Source: JAKAVN01 sp963796565
GTDB lineage: Bacteria; Desulfobacterota; Binatia; Binatales; Binataceae
Assembly: GCA_963796565.1 (NCBI GenBank)
Contig: CAWCMA010000007.1
Coordinates: 248,001-312,000 of the forward strand
Length of the DNA stretch: 64,000 nt
Direction: 5' to 3'
The translations under genes were made by a program, and so were the position numbers. Positions within the stretch are counted from its first letter, which is position 1; the number at the start of each line of letters is the position of its first letter. The notes below the pieces were generated by a model. That model searched no databases. It saw only the letters and a list, made by a program, of their open reading frames with translations, and was not told the origin of the DNA. Below are positions 52,396-60,003 of this stretch, piece by piece.

Positions 52396-53760
52396 ATGGA
52401 CTTGCTAAAAGAACTTGACGAACTTCGGACGGCGGCGCCGCCCACCGATATCCAGAAAGAGCGTACGCCCGATCTGGTTTGGGAGCGCGACCAGCTAATC
52501 GAAAAGCTGCGCGCGGTGACCCAGAAAGGACTCGACGAGAAACGCGCGCTCACCCCCGAGGAACGCGGCGTTTGGGATCGCGGCTTCGTGCGGGCCAAAG
52601 AGATCAAGGCCGAACTCCAGCGGCGCTACGACGATCAGGAACGGCGGCGCGCCGGCGGCGGAAGCGAAGCTGTCAGCGTGGCCGGCAACGGAAGCGGTGA
52701 CGTCATCTCGCGCCCGCACAATGGCGAGGCGCCTCTGATCTTCCGCACCAAGGACGGCCGCGAGATCCGGGCAGTCCGTAGCGGCGAGAGCTTCGCCGCG
52801 GCTGTCGGCGCGCGTGGCGGGCCGGGCAGCGATCTCAGCGTGGGGCAGTTCATCCGGGCCGCGATAACCGGGGCGCGTTCGCCGGCCGAGCAACGCGCGC
52901 TCGCCGAGACGACGCTCAGCGGCGGTTCCTACCTCATTCCTCAACCCCTGGCGAATGAGCTGATCGACATTTTGCGGAACGCAACTCAAGTCGTGAAAGC
53001 CGGTGCCATCACGCTGCCGATGGACTCGTCGACGTTGGCCTTTGCCAGGGCGACGGCCGATCCCGCGGTTGCATGGAAGGCGGAACTCGAGCCGATCGTC
53101 CCGGCCGACCCTGGAATAGAGGGCGTGCTCCTGACGGCTCACACCCTGGTCGGAATGACGATCATTTCGGTGGAGGTCGCCGAAGATGCGATCGGGGGCG
53201 AGGGCTTGATCGCCTCGATGTTGGGCAAGGCGCTCGCACAAGAACTTGATCGCGTGGCCCTGGTTGGCAGCGGCACGCCGCCGGAACCGCGCGGAGTACT
53301 CGGCGCGACCGACGTACAAACCACCGCGCATGATGCGCCGTTAGCCGACTACGCCGTTATCTCGGATGCGATCGCTAAGCTCTGGACGGCGAACGTCGAG
53401 CCCAACGGCTTGATCTGGCATCCGAGTGCGGCGATCGCGACCGACAAGTTCATAGCGGACGGTTCGGGACAGCCGCTCTTGCCGCCGCCTTCGGTCGCGG
53501 CGCTGCCGAAATATCGCACCAACCAGATCCCGCTCACCGGCTCGGCGACGCCGAAGGTTGAAAGCGTGATCTTCGTCGGCGACTGGCGCGAGTTGATGAT
53601 CGGAATGCGAACCGAGGCCCGCGTCGAGGTCTCGAGGACGGCGCCCGGTGCGTTCGAGAACCTGGCCGTGGCGGTCCGCGTGTATTTGCGCGCCGATATC
53701 GCTCTGCGGCATCCGAAAGCGTTTTGCACGATCACCGGCGTAGGCAAGGCCGCCGGCTGA
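52396..53760 (+). CDS. HK97-family phage major capsid protein
   Basis: 454 residues. Residues about 1-135 are a charged coiled-coil scaffolding (delta-like) region: LLKELDELRTAAPPTDIQ and the E/K/R-rich stretch to RRYDDQERRR. From about 145 the HK97 fold is recognised: QFIRAAITGARS, GGSYLIPQPLANELIDILRN, ITLPMDSSTLAFARAT, WKAELEPI, VEVAEDAIG, LAQELDRVALVGSGTPPEPRG and the C-terminal SRTAPGAFENLAVAVRVYLR. The last part (RADIALRHPKAFCTITGVG) matches the family's P-domain end. No portal, prohead protease or terminase gene adjoins it, which is unusual. It is the only structural gene of the element. Confidence 0.88.
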   Translation: MDLLKELDELRTAAPPTDIQKERTPDLVWERDQLIEKLRAVTQKGLDEKRALTPEERGVWDRGFVRAKEIKAELQRRYDDQERRRAGGGSEAVSVAGNGSGDVISRPHNGEAPLIFRTKDGREIRAVRSGESFAAAVGARGGPGSDLSVGQFIRAAITGARSPAEQRALAETTLSGGSYLIPQPLANELIDILRNATQVVKAGAITLPMDSSTLAFARATADPAVAWKAELEPIVPADPGIEGVLLTAHTLVGMTIISVEVAEDAIGGEGLIASMLGKALAQELDRVALVGSGTPPEPRGVLGATDVQTTAHDAPLADYAVISDAIAKLWTANVEPNGLIWHPSAAIATDKFIADGSGQPLLPPPSVAALPKYRTNQIPLTGSATPKVESVIFVGDWRELMIGMRTEARVEVSRTAPGAFENLAVAVRVYLRADIALRHPKAFCTITGVGKAAG

Positions 53761-54278
53761 TAAGAGCTTCCCTGCCCCGCATACCCGCCGGCGCGGTCCG
53801 TGGTGTTCATCCCCGTTCGCCACGGCCGCGCCGAGCGGGTAGTATCCCGCCAAAGCCCTCGCAACGCGCAGAGCGCCGGCGCTCCCCAATGGCTATCGGC
53901 GCGGGTGAGGCTTCGGAGACTCGTGTGCCGGAGAAAAAAGGAAATATACCGTCGCGGCACACGGCACGAAGCGACCAGCGGGGGCTTTCACAGTTTAGGG
54001 TCCGTGCCGGCTCGCCCCCGGCGGGGATGCGTTTGCCGGGAGTAGTTACCCGGCTGAAGGTTTGGCGCGTCGCCCCCTAATCCCGGCGCGGCGCGCGGGC
54101 CGGACTCATCACCCGGTCGCGTGTCCGCGCCGTCTCTCTCAACGGCGGCAACGGCCGGGATGCCGTTCCCGCCGGATGCTTCGAGTATCCGCGATGCGCC
54201 TAGTGTCAATTCCGACCAAATCGGCGACCTCGCATTGCGATATTTTCAAGCGGCATTTGGTAGCGATCCAAATTTGGA
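53761..54278. other. Non-coding stretch between convergent capsid and protease genes
   Basis: About 518 bases. Only Arg-rich shadow frames are present, and none has a family motif or ribosome site. It may contain terminators for the two convergent genes or remains of lost head genes. Confidence 0.4.
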
Positions 54279-55358
54279 CTAGCGGCCTTTCTCGATCCGC
54301 CGTCTTGCGGCGCGGTTGAGCGGCTGTGGAGGAGCTGGAATCGCGGGCACACCCGGAACACCTGGTTGGCCGGGTTGGCCCATCATTAGTTGGAGATTGG
54401 CTGGAGCCTGTTGTCTCATCATCCCAACGCCCGCCGAATTGTAGAAGACCTTGTAGATCGGAGTATTGGACAGAACGATATCGAGTGCACAATGGAGCTC
54501 CCAGACGCGCCGATAAAGCTCAGGATCGTCCCGAAGATTCCTGATATTGAGTTGCAGTGATGTAAGGTGCTCTATCTTAACGCGACGTCCGTGTGACCCG
54601 AAATTCCCATGCGTTCCCAAAAATTCGGCGACCTTTTTGCTTTTTTCAGCGCTGTCCCCGTCAGCTCGAAACATATACTTGGCGAGCCACTCGGCTACTA
54701 AATCCTTAGACTGCTGGATCGCCTTGTCGCATTGAACTAGGATGCCCGGTCCCAACGCCTGTAGGATCGGGAACCAGACTTGTACTTTCCTCGGGTCAGC
54801 CTGAATCTCGTCATGGGCCTTCTGGAATTGTTCCTTGATCGCCTCGGCGGGCGTTACCCCGTTGCCTATCACCATTTGCGGATCAATCGGGCCTAGCTCG
54901 CCATCTTCATCGATCAGAATCTCATCGCCGGACATCGTCATCATGGTCGCGGCGCTCTTCGCGTAGGCGGGTACGATGAATCTAACGTGTCCAAACTTCC
55001 GACGGATTTCCTCGACAATCGTCTCCGTTGCGTCGGGAAAGCCACCGGGGCTCTGTAACAAAATGTCGAGTTTCGGACCGTCGAGTCCTTCTAACATGTT
55101 ATGGAAGGCGATCTTGTCTGATACGTCGATCTGCAACAACTGTGGTGGTGCTTTCCCTGCGGGGGCCGTGCAGGCGGAAGCGTAAACGATGATCGGGATG
55201 CCTGTTCGCTCGTAGACCTGCTTTATCTTGTCCTCAAGCAGGTTTCCCCATGCCCCTTTAACGGGCGCCCCTGGCGGACTGGTCGTTCGTAGCTGCTGCT
55301 CTTGGATTGCGAGGCGGGTAAGTTCATTGAGAACCGACTCCCAGATCGACATTGCCAT
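54279..55358 (-). CDS. SDH-family Clp-fold serine protease
   Basis: 359 residues. The ClpP/crotonase-like fold of the 'serine dehydrogenase proteinase' group (S49/SppA relatives) is clear: LDILLQSPGGFPDATETIV, FIVPAYAKSAATMMTMSGDE with the nucleophile Ser, and GELGPIDPQ. An N-terminal helix precedes the core, and the C-terminus has a helical domain and a Gly/Pro tail (GQPGQPGVPGVPAIP). No signal peptide, so cytosolic. It could be capsid-maturation protease, as Clp-fold enzymes serve in lambda-like phages, or cargo such as defence. It lies 34 bases after the small gene upstream and is antisense to the main operon. Confidence 0.88.
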   Translation of the reverse strand: MAMSIWESVLNELTRLAIQEQQLRTTSPPGAPVKGAWGNLLEDKIKQVYERTGIPIIVYASACTAPAGKAPPQLLQIDVSDKIAFHNMLEGLDGPKLDILLQSPGGFPDATETIVEEIRRKFGHVRFIVPAYAKSAATMMTMSGDEILIDEDGELGPIDPQMVIGNGVTPAEAIKEQFQKAHDEIQADPRKVQVWFPILQALGPGILVQCDKAIQQSKDLVAEWLAKYMFRADGDSAEKSKKVAEFLGTHGNFGSHGRRVKIEHLTSLQLNIRNLRDDPELYRRVWELHCALDIVLSNTPIYKVFYNSAGVGMMRQQAPANLQLMMGQPGQPGVPGVPAIPAPPQPLNRAARRRIEKGR

Positions 55359-55392
55359 TACGGACGCCGACCCTTCTGCCTAGGGAAACTAA

Positions 55393-55581
55393 TCAGGCTG
55401 GGGTGTAAGAGTTGCCCGAACTGGTGCCAGGCTCTGACTGTCCGGCCAACACGCGCAGATATTCTGCATAGGAAATGTTGAGTACTCGTAACGCTTCGGC
55501 CAATTCGGGATTCCCCTGCCTGAAGCCGTCGAATGCGAGGTTCAGCGAGTCCTGGATCTTCTGTATTTCCTTTGCTGCCAT
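55393..55581 (-). CDS. Small helical protein, upstream partner of the Clp-fold protease
   Basis: 62 residues. Mostly helical: KEIQKIQDSLNLAFDGFRQG, ELAEALRVLNISYAEYLRVL, then a polar Ser/Gly tail. AAGGTG precedes ATG 55581. It is followed by the protease gene in the same direction after 34 bases. Its amphipathic helices would suit an adaptor or regulator of the protease; no family is recognised. Confidence 0.6.
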   Translation of the reverse strand: MAAKEIQKIQDSLNLAFDGFRQGNPELAEALRVLNISYAEYLRVLAGQSEPGTSSGNSYTPA

Positions 55582-55654
55582 GATGCACCTTCACGTCGCC
55601 CTTAATAATAACAAATCCGAGGTAGGGCAAGGGAGAACTGCATCGCGCCAGTTT

Positions 55655-55673
55655 GGTTGCAGTCCGGTTGCAA
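55655..55673 (+). promoter_or_regulatory. Right paired integrase arm-type sites
   Basis: TGGTTGCA at 55655 and CGGTTGCA at 55666, 11 bases apart, like the doublet near the left end (46088/46099). They lie 68 bases inside the right attachment repeat. Confidence 0.55.
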
Positions 55674-55741
55674 TTCCGTTCGCCCGTTCGCGCTGCTGAT
55701 CTCGCTCGATTCATACACTCGCTGTGCGCGTTGGGTTTAGA

Positions 55742-55817
<76 letters not shown>

Positions 55818-55849
55818 ACCGAGGGGAGTACGTTCTTAGCAGGATTTGT

Positions 55850-55926
55850 TGGGGTGAGTGAAGGGATTTGAACCCTCGACCGCCGGGGCCACAACCCGAT
55901 GCTCTGCCAACTGAGCTACACTCACC
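55850..55926 (-). tRNA. tRNA-His (GTG)
   Basis: Acceptor GTGAGTG/CACTCAC with the His-specific extra G-1 opposite C73, encoded CCA, and anticodon loop TTGTGGC (GTG). Confidence 0.97.
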
Positions 55927-55986
55927 ACCGTCTTATATCGTTCGCCGGCCCGTTTGTTCCGCCGCAAGCGAAATCCCAGACACGCT

Positions 55987-56063
<77 letters not shown>

Positions 56064-56067
56064 GAAG

Positions 56068-56141
56068 TCGGGGCGAGCCGATTTGAACGGCCGACCCCCT
56101 GCTCCCAAGGCAGGTGCGCTACCATGCTGCGCCACGCCCCG
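56068..56141 (-). tRNA. tRNA-Pro (TGG)
   Basis: Acceptor CGGGGCG/CGCCCCG, discriminator A, anticodon stem CCTGC/GCAGG and loop CTTGGGA (TGG). CCA is not encoded, unlike the other three. It ends four bases before tRNA-Arg; it is the first gene of the cluster. Confidence 0.96.
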
Positions 56142-56151
56142 AACCATATAT

Positions 56152-56180
56152 CGATTAACACACGCCAGTCGCCCTCTCAA
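56152..56180 (-). promoter_or_regulatory. Probable promoter of the tRNA operon
   Basis: On the minus strand TTGAGA (56180-56175), 17 bases, then TAATCG (56157-56152), ten bases before the tRNA-Pro 5' end. The -35 is good and the -10 weak. The IS element ends 38 bases further upstream, so it leaves this promoter intact. Confidence 0.4.
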
Positions 56181-56218
56181 CCTAGCGTGCCTCGGGGCGG
56201 TGCTGTGGCCGCTTATCC

Positions 56219-56242
56219 TGCTCCCCTTGGATATTGAGCCAC
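56219..56242. repeat. IS left terminal inverted repeat
   Basis: TGCTCCCC followed by TTGGATATTGAGCCAC; matches the right end, TGCTCCCC-CGGTATCAAGCCAC, with small gaps and substitutions. Confidence 0.65.
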
Positions 56243-56279
56243 CAATAGTACAAGGTCGCAGAGACCTTCGAGGTGGCAA

Positions 56280-56606
56280 ATGGCAGAGGATCAACGAGCA
56301 GAAGAAGTCCAGCGTTGGACGGCCAAGCGTCGCGCAGCACTGGTAATCAGCTTGCTCAAGGGTGAGACGACGGCAGTTGAAGCCGCTCGGCGCCATGGGC
56401 TGAAGGTCGCCGAGGTGGAAGAGTGGCGCGATCGCTTCCTGCTCGGGGCGGAGAACGCACTTCGTGCTCGCCAGAAGGAAGACGAGGCGCTGCGCGAGGA
56501 AAAGATCAATCGACTCAAGCGCAAGGTGGGTGAGCTAACGATGGACCTGGACATTCTGCGTGAGGCCACGAGGCGCCCTACGACGCCGGGGACGTCCGAC
56601 GAGTGA
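56280..56606 (+). CDS. IS3-family transposase subunit OrfA
   Basis: 108 residues. Helix-turn-helix of the transposase DNA-binding subunit: ALVISLLKGETTAVEAARRHGL, KVAEVEEWRDRFL, followed by a leucine-zipper-like coiled coil (LREEKINRLKRKVGELTMDL). OrfA binds the IS ends, and with OrfB forms the active OrfAB enzyme, normally by frameshifting. It overlaps OrfB by four bases in another frame. Confidence 0.92.
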   Translation: MAEDQRAEEVQRWTAKRRAALVISLLKGETTAVEAARRHGLKVAEVEEWRDRFLLGAENALRARQKEDEALREEKINRLKRKVGELTMDLDILREATRRPTTPGTSDE

Positions 56607-57436
56607 TAGCGACGTGGCCCGGCGTATCGATGCGCAGAGTGTGTAGAATTCTGAAGTTTTCCCGTGCCCGGCTGCGGGCGCGCGCGGTAATTGCTGCGGC
56701 ACCACCGCGGCTCGACGAAGTGCTGGCGGAACGCATCCAACGGTTGATCGAGCTGCATCCGACCTTTGGTTATCGGCGCCTCTGGGCAATGTTGCGTTTT
56801 GTCGAGGGCATCCGCGTGAACCGTAAGGCAGTGTATCGATTGCTGATGCTCAAGGGCTGGTTCGTCCATCAACGTTCGCTGACGCCGCGGCCCCGCGTCC
56901 ACGGACTCAGGAGCCGTGCGCAGCAGAGCAATGAGCGCTGGGCGATGGATGTGACTCATGTGTCGTGCGGTGCTGACGGCTGGGGCCATCTCACTGCGGT
57001 TATCGATTGCCATGACCGGGAAGTGACCGGCTACGAGTTCGCTTTGCGTGGTCGTGCCAAGGAAGCCGAGCGGGCACTCGAGGAGGCCTGCCTGGCGCGC
57101 TTCGGCACTCTCCGCCCTGAAGGTTCAACCCCGGTAATTCGCAGCGATAACGGCCTCATCTTCCAGAGCCGGCGCTTTCGCGCCGCCTGTCACGATTACC
57201 GGCTGCGTCAGGAGTTCATCACGCCCTATACGCCCGAGCAAAATGGCCTCGTCGAGCGCTTCTTTCGTAGTCTCAAGGAAGAGTGCGTCTGGCTGCATAA
57301 CTTCGGCAGCTTCACCGAAGCTCGCGCCGCTATCACCAAGTGGATCCAATGGTACAACGCCGGGCGTCCTCACCAGGCTCTCGGCTATCGCAGCCCGCGT
57401 CAGTTTCGCGCGCTCCAACCCCAACTCGTGGCTTGA
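56603..57436 (+). CDS. IS3-family transposase subunit OrfB (DDE integrase)
   Basis: 277 residues. An HTH_21-like region (LIELHPTFGYRRLWAML) leads to the rve catalytic core with Asp in WAMDVTHVS, Asp in IRSDNGLIFQS and Glu in GLVERFFRSLKEE. All three catalytic acids are present and the gene is full length, so the IS may be active. Starts at GTG 56603 overlapping OrfA's stop. Confidence 0.95.
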   Translation: MIATWPGVSMRRVCRILKFSRARLRARAVIAAAPPRLDEVLAERIQRLIELHPTFGYRRLWAMLRFVEGIRVNRKAVYRLLMLKGWFVHQRSLTPRPRVHGLRSRAQQSNERWAMDVTHVSCGADGWGHLTAVIDCHDREVTGYEFALRGRAKEAERALEEACLARFGTLRPEGSTPVIRSDNGLIFQSRRFRAACHDYRLRQEFITPYTPEQNGLVERFFRSLKEECVWLHNFGSFTEARAAITKWIQWYNAGRPHQALGYRSPRQFRALQPQLVA

Positions 57437-57449
57437 TACCGGGGGAGCA
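57428..57449. repeat. IS right terminal inverted repeat
   Basis: Reverse complement TGCTCCCC-CGGTATCAAGCCAC; matches the left terminus. It contains the OrfB stop codon. Confidence 0.65.
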
Positions 57450-58116
57450 CTACACGCTTTCGCGACACGCATTCTGCGCGCTTTGCCGACACGGTCCGCG
57501 GTCCGAATCGTAAAAGCCGCCACGGCAGCATCGCGATCTCATCCCGACTCGCGAGACCGATAAGTATCGGCTCGAAGCGGCACCGCGATACGCACTCGGA
57601 CTTCCGCGCATTCGCGTCGAGAGCGCGCGTGCACTTTGACGTGCCTCGGATTTCAGGCGCTCAATATTAAGGCACGCTGCTCAGGAATTAAGACATGATC
57701 GATCGCGGTCGCGTCAAAAAAATCATCGGTGAACTTCACCCGCGCGTCGGCTCGAGCCGATCGCGAGCTTGCACCACGACTTACGCGCTTTTTGCGAATA
57801 ACCGCTGAAATCAATCGCTTAGAACCTATTTTCAACAGCGATCCTGCGTCACGGTCGCATTTCACGAAGAAATTCGGTGGCAGCGAGAAAAATATTGTCG
57901 CAATTCGCAGCTTGATTTTCAGAGGCACACGAATTGCTTCACCTCAAAGTGCGTTGCGGTCTCCCCCGAGAACTCCAGCGCTTGTCCCCAAGCAAGGCCG
58001 GGCTACCGCCGTAGGTCCCCCAACGTGCGGTAAAAACGGTAGCCCGGCCGTCCTCCTAACACCAGCGTGCTCTCTCCTTTCGCAGCCCCCGCCGCGATGA
58101 GCACCGATCTGAGACT
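57450..58116. other. Intergenic region after the IS with a 13-bp inverted repeat
   Basis: No convincing gene; the open frames in it lack homology and ribosome sites. Bases 57996-58008 (GGCCGGGCTACCG) and 58037-58049 form a perfect 13-bp inverted repeat around a 28-base loop, located downstream of the minus-strand enoyl-CoA hydratase gene, so it could act as a terminator. Confidence 0.45.
57996..58049 (-). terminator. Inverted repeat downstream of enoyl-CoA hydratase gene
   Basis: Perfect 13-bp stem with a 28-base loop, about 70 bases past the stop of the minus-strand gene. The loop is long for a terminator, so confidence is low. Confidence 0.3.
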
Positions 58117-58824
58117 TCAGTAAAGCCGCGGACTCAGAAACACTCCGTCGATGAAATGCTTGGTGGCGGTTGCGGCCTTCGACGGCTTTTTTAGCAACGT
58201 GTCCGCGAGTTCGCGCGTCGCTTTCGCCAGTTGCCGCGCCTTGACCACCCGGCTGACCATCCCCATCTGGAACAACTCACGCGCCGTGTAGTGGCGACAT
58301 AGGATAGCGGCTTCCTTGGCGCGCCAGGGGCCCATCCGCATCGCCATCACGACCGCCGGACCGCCCGTGAACGGCGCACTCAGATCGACCTCAGGCACCC
58401 AAAACTCGGCTTTCTCGGTCGCGACCACAAAATCGAAGGCGAGCGCGAGCGCCCATCCTCCGCCGACCGCATAGCCGTTGACGGCCGCGATCGTCATGCA
58501 GTCGAGACGGGTTATCTGATCGAAAGCCCGGCCGATCATCCGCGCCAGTCCCCCGTCGCGCTCGGCGAAGATGCGCCGTCGCTCGTTGGGATCCTTTACG
58601 TCGCTGGCGCCGGACACGTCGGCGCCGGCTGAAAACGCGGCGCCGCTGCCGGTGACGATCAGCACGCGGGTTTCGCGGTCGTCGCGGACGCGATGGATCA
58701 GCCGCTCGAACTCGGCCATCACCTCCCGGTTCATGCAATTGCGCCGCTCGGGCCGATTGAAGGTTATGGTCGTGATGAGGCCGTCTTTTTCGAAGAGAAA
58801 ATTTTCGGACGCTGTGGCGTTCAT
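58117..58824 (-). CDS. Enoyl-CoA hydratase/isomerase family protein
   Basis: 235 residues of the crotonase fold: FNRPERRNCMNREVMAEFE, FSAGADVSGASDV (oxyanion hole), VNGYAVGGGWALALAFD, FWVPEVDLSAPF. Similar to the protein at 26748-27470 (FLFEKDG start, same loop patterns). Start ATG 58824 (MNATASENF); a TTG at 58839 is in frame. It lies 18 bases after the nitrilase-like gene in the same direction, probably one operon. Confidence 0.9.
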   Translation of the reverse strand: MNATASENFLFEKDGLITTITFNRPERRNCMNREVMAEFERLIHRVRDDRETRVLIVTGSGAAFSAGADVSGASDVKDPNERRRIFAERDGGLARMIGRAFDQITRLDCMTIAAVNGYAVGGGWALALAFDFVVATEKAEFWVPEVDLSAPFTGGPAVVMAMRMGPWRAKEAAILCRHYTARELFQMGMVSRVVKARQLAKATRELADTLLKKPSKAATATKHFIDGVFLSPRLY

Positions 58825-58842
58825 TGGATAGGTTCGCAAAGC

Positions 58843-59913
58843 TTATTCGTAACAGGATTTTTTCCAGATGCCGCGCCGATGCATCAGGGCGATTTGTTTT
58901 TCGATTACCTCTTTGCGGTATTCCTGATGCTTCATCGGCGCGCGGTCGAGGTAGAGATTTTTGGGGTAGATCGGCTCCTTGTACAATATCTGATAGAGCT
59001 CGGTGCGCAGGTCCTTCATCCAGTTGTCCCACTGCGCGCTGTCCCGATGGTAGCGCAGCGCCTCGATATCGATTACTCCGGCCACGTATGTCGACGTCCC
59101 GCCGTACTCCTGCTTGCCGGCGATTTGGCCGCGGTGATTGATGACGAAAGAACGGCCGCCGAAAGTGTCTATCGGTAAATCGCTATCCGGATATAGGTAG
59201 TACGAGCCCAGGTTGGGCGCGACTATATACATATTGTTGTCGAGCGCGCGCGCCCGGCTCTGAATCTCGAATAGATCGTTGCCGGTGGCCGGATGCGGAT
59301 ACGATCCGCGGTACACCACCTCCGCGCCGTTCATCGCCAGCGCGCGCGCATTTTCGGGGTATGAGCCCTCGTTCGCCATCATGATCCCGAGCCGGCCGAT
59401 TTCCGTGTCCACCACCGGCCAGAATGCTTCCAGGGTCAGGCCGTACTTCTCCACCCACCAGTCGAAAATGTCGTGCGGGCAAACCGAATGCTCGACTGGA
59501 AACAGCGGCGATACCTTGTAGTGGCGCAGGATGATCTCGCCCTGGGGATCGAGGATGAAGCCGACGTTGAAGAAGCGATCCTTCCAGTCGGGATGGTGCG
59601 CCTTGGCCTGCGCAAAGATGAAGGCGTTGTACTGGCGGGCGAGGGCGCCGAGCGCTTCGGTCTCGCGGCCCGGGATGTCGATCGCGCACTCGCGCGCGTA
59701 CTGCACGTGGTCGAGATCGAGCACCTCGTCGTTGAAGGCCTGCAATGCGCCTTCGGGTAGCGCGATCAGCCGCACCGGCAGGTCGAGACTGGAGAGCCAG
59801 GCCGCGGCCTTGCACATATGGGCCAGGTGCTCGAGGTTGATCTGGATATCTTCGCGCTTGCGTATTCCGCGCACCGTCGGAATCAACCCGACCGCGGTGT
59901 AAGGCTTAATCAT
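58843..59913 (-). CDS. Nitrilase-superfamily (aliphatic amidase-like) protein, catalytic Cys missing
   Basis: 356 residues of the carbon-nitrogen hydrolase fold. The catalytic Glu is in ALPEGALQ and Lys in LRHYKVSPLF, but the nucleophile segment, normally like ICYDxxFPE, reads MMANEGSYPE: Ala replaces the Cys. The rest (RGSYPHPATGNDLF, RALDNNMYIVAPNLG, YGGTSTYVAGVIDIEAL) resembles aliphatic amidase/formamidase. It may be inactive, use another residue, or belong to a divergent group where this is normal. It is co-directional with the enoyl-CoA hydratase and follows the TrpB-like gene. Confidence 0.85.
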   Translation of the reverse strand: MIKPYTAVGLIPTVRGIRKREDIQINLEHLAHMCKAAAWLSSLDLPVRLIALPEGALQAFNDEVLDLDHVQYARECAIDIPGRETEALGALARQYNAFIFAQAKAHHPDWKDRFFNVGFILDPQGEIILRHYKVSPLFPVEHSVCPHDIFDWWVEKYGLTLEAFWPVVDTEIGRLGIMMANEGSYPENARALAMNGAEVVYRGSYPHPATGNDLFEIQSRARALDNNMYIVAPNLGSYYLYPDSDLPIDTFGGRSFVINHRGQIAGKQEYGGTSTYVAGVIDIEALRYHRDSAQWDNWMKDLRTELYQILYKEPIYPKNLYLDRAPMKHQEYRKEVIEKQIALMHRRGIWKKSCYE

Positions 59914-60003
59914 GCCGCGCTCCTTTGCAGGGGTCTTGCCTCGGAACTGCGGCTCGCAGAGCCGCCGGCCGCATCCGCGCGCTCCGATCTCACGACGCAG
60001 GAT

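Larger units (their letters stand above)
56219..57449 (+). mobile_element. IS3-family insertion sequence
   Basis: About 1,231 bases with two overlapping transposase genes and imperfect terminal inverted repeats beginning TGCTCCCC (56219-56242 and 57428-57449, ending in CA). The right repeat contains the orfB stop. Adjacent bases do not show a matching target duplication, so either the ends are set slightly wrong or the flanks rearranged. Confidence 0.85.

Noticed and set aside
57653..57928. Minus-strand 91-codon frame after the IS
   Set aside because: No recognisable motif or ribosome site; listed only as part of the intergenic region.
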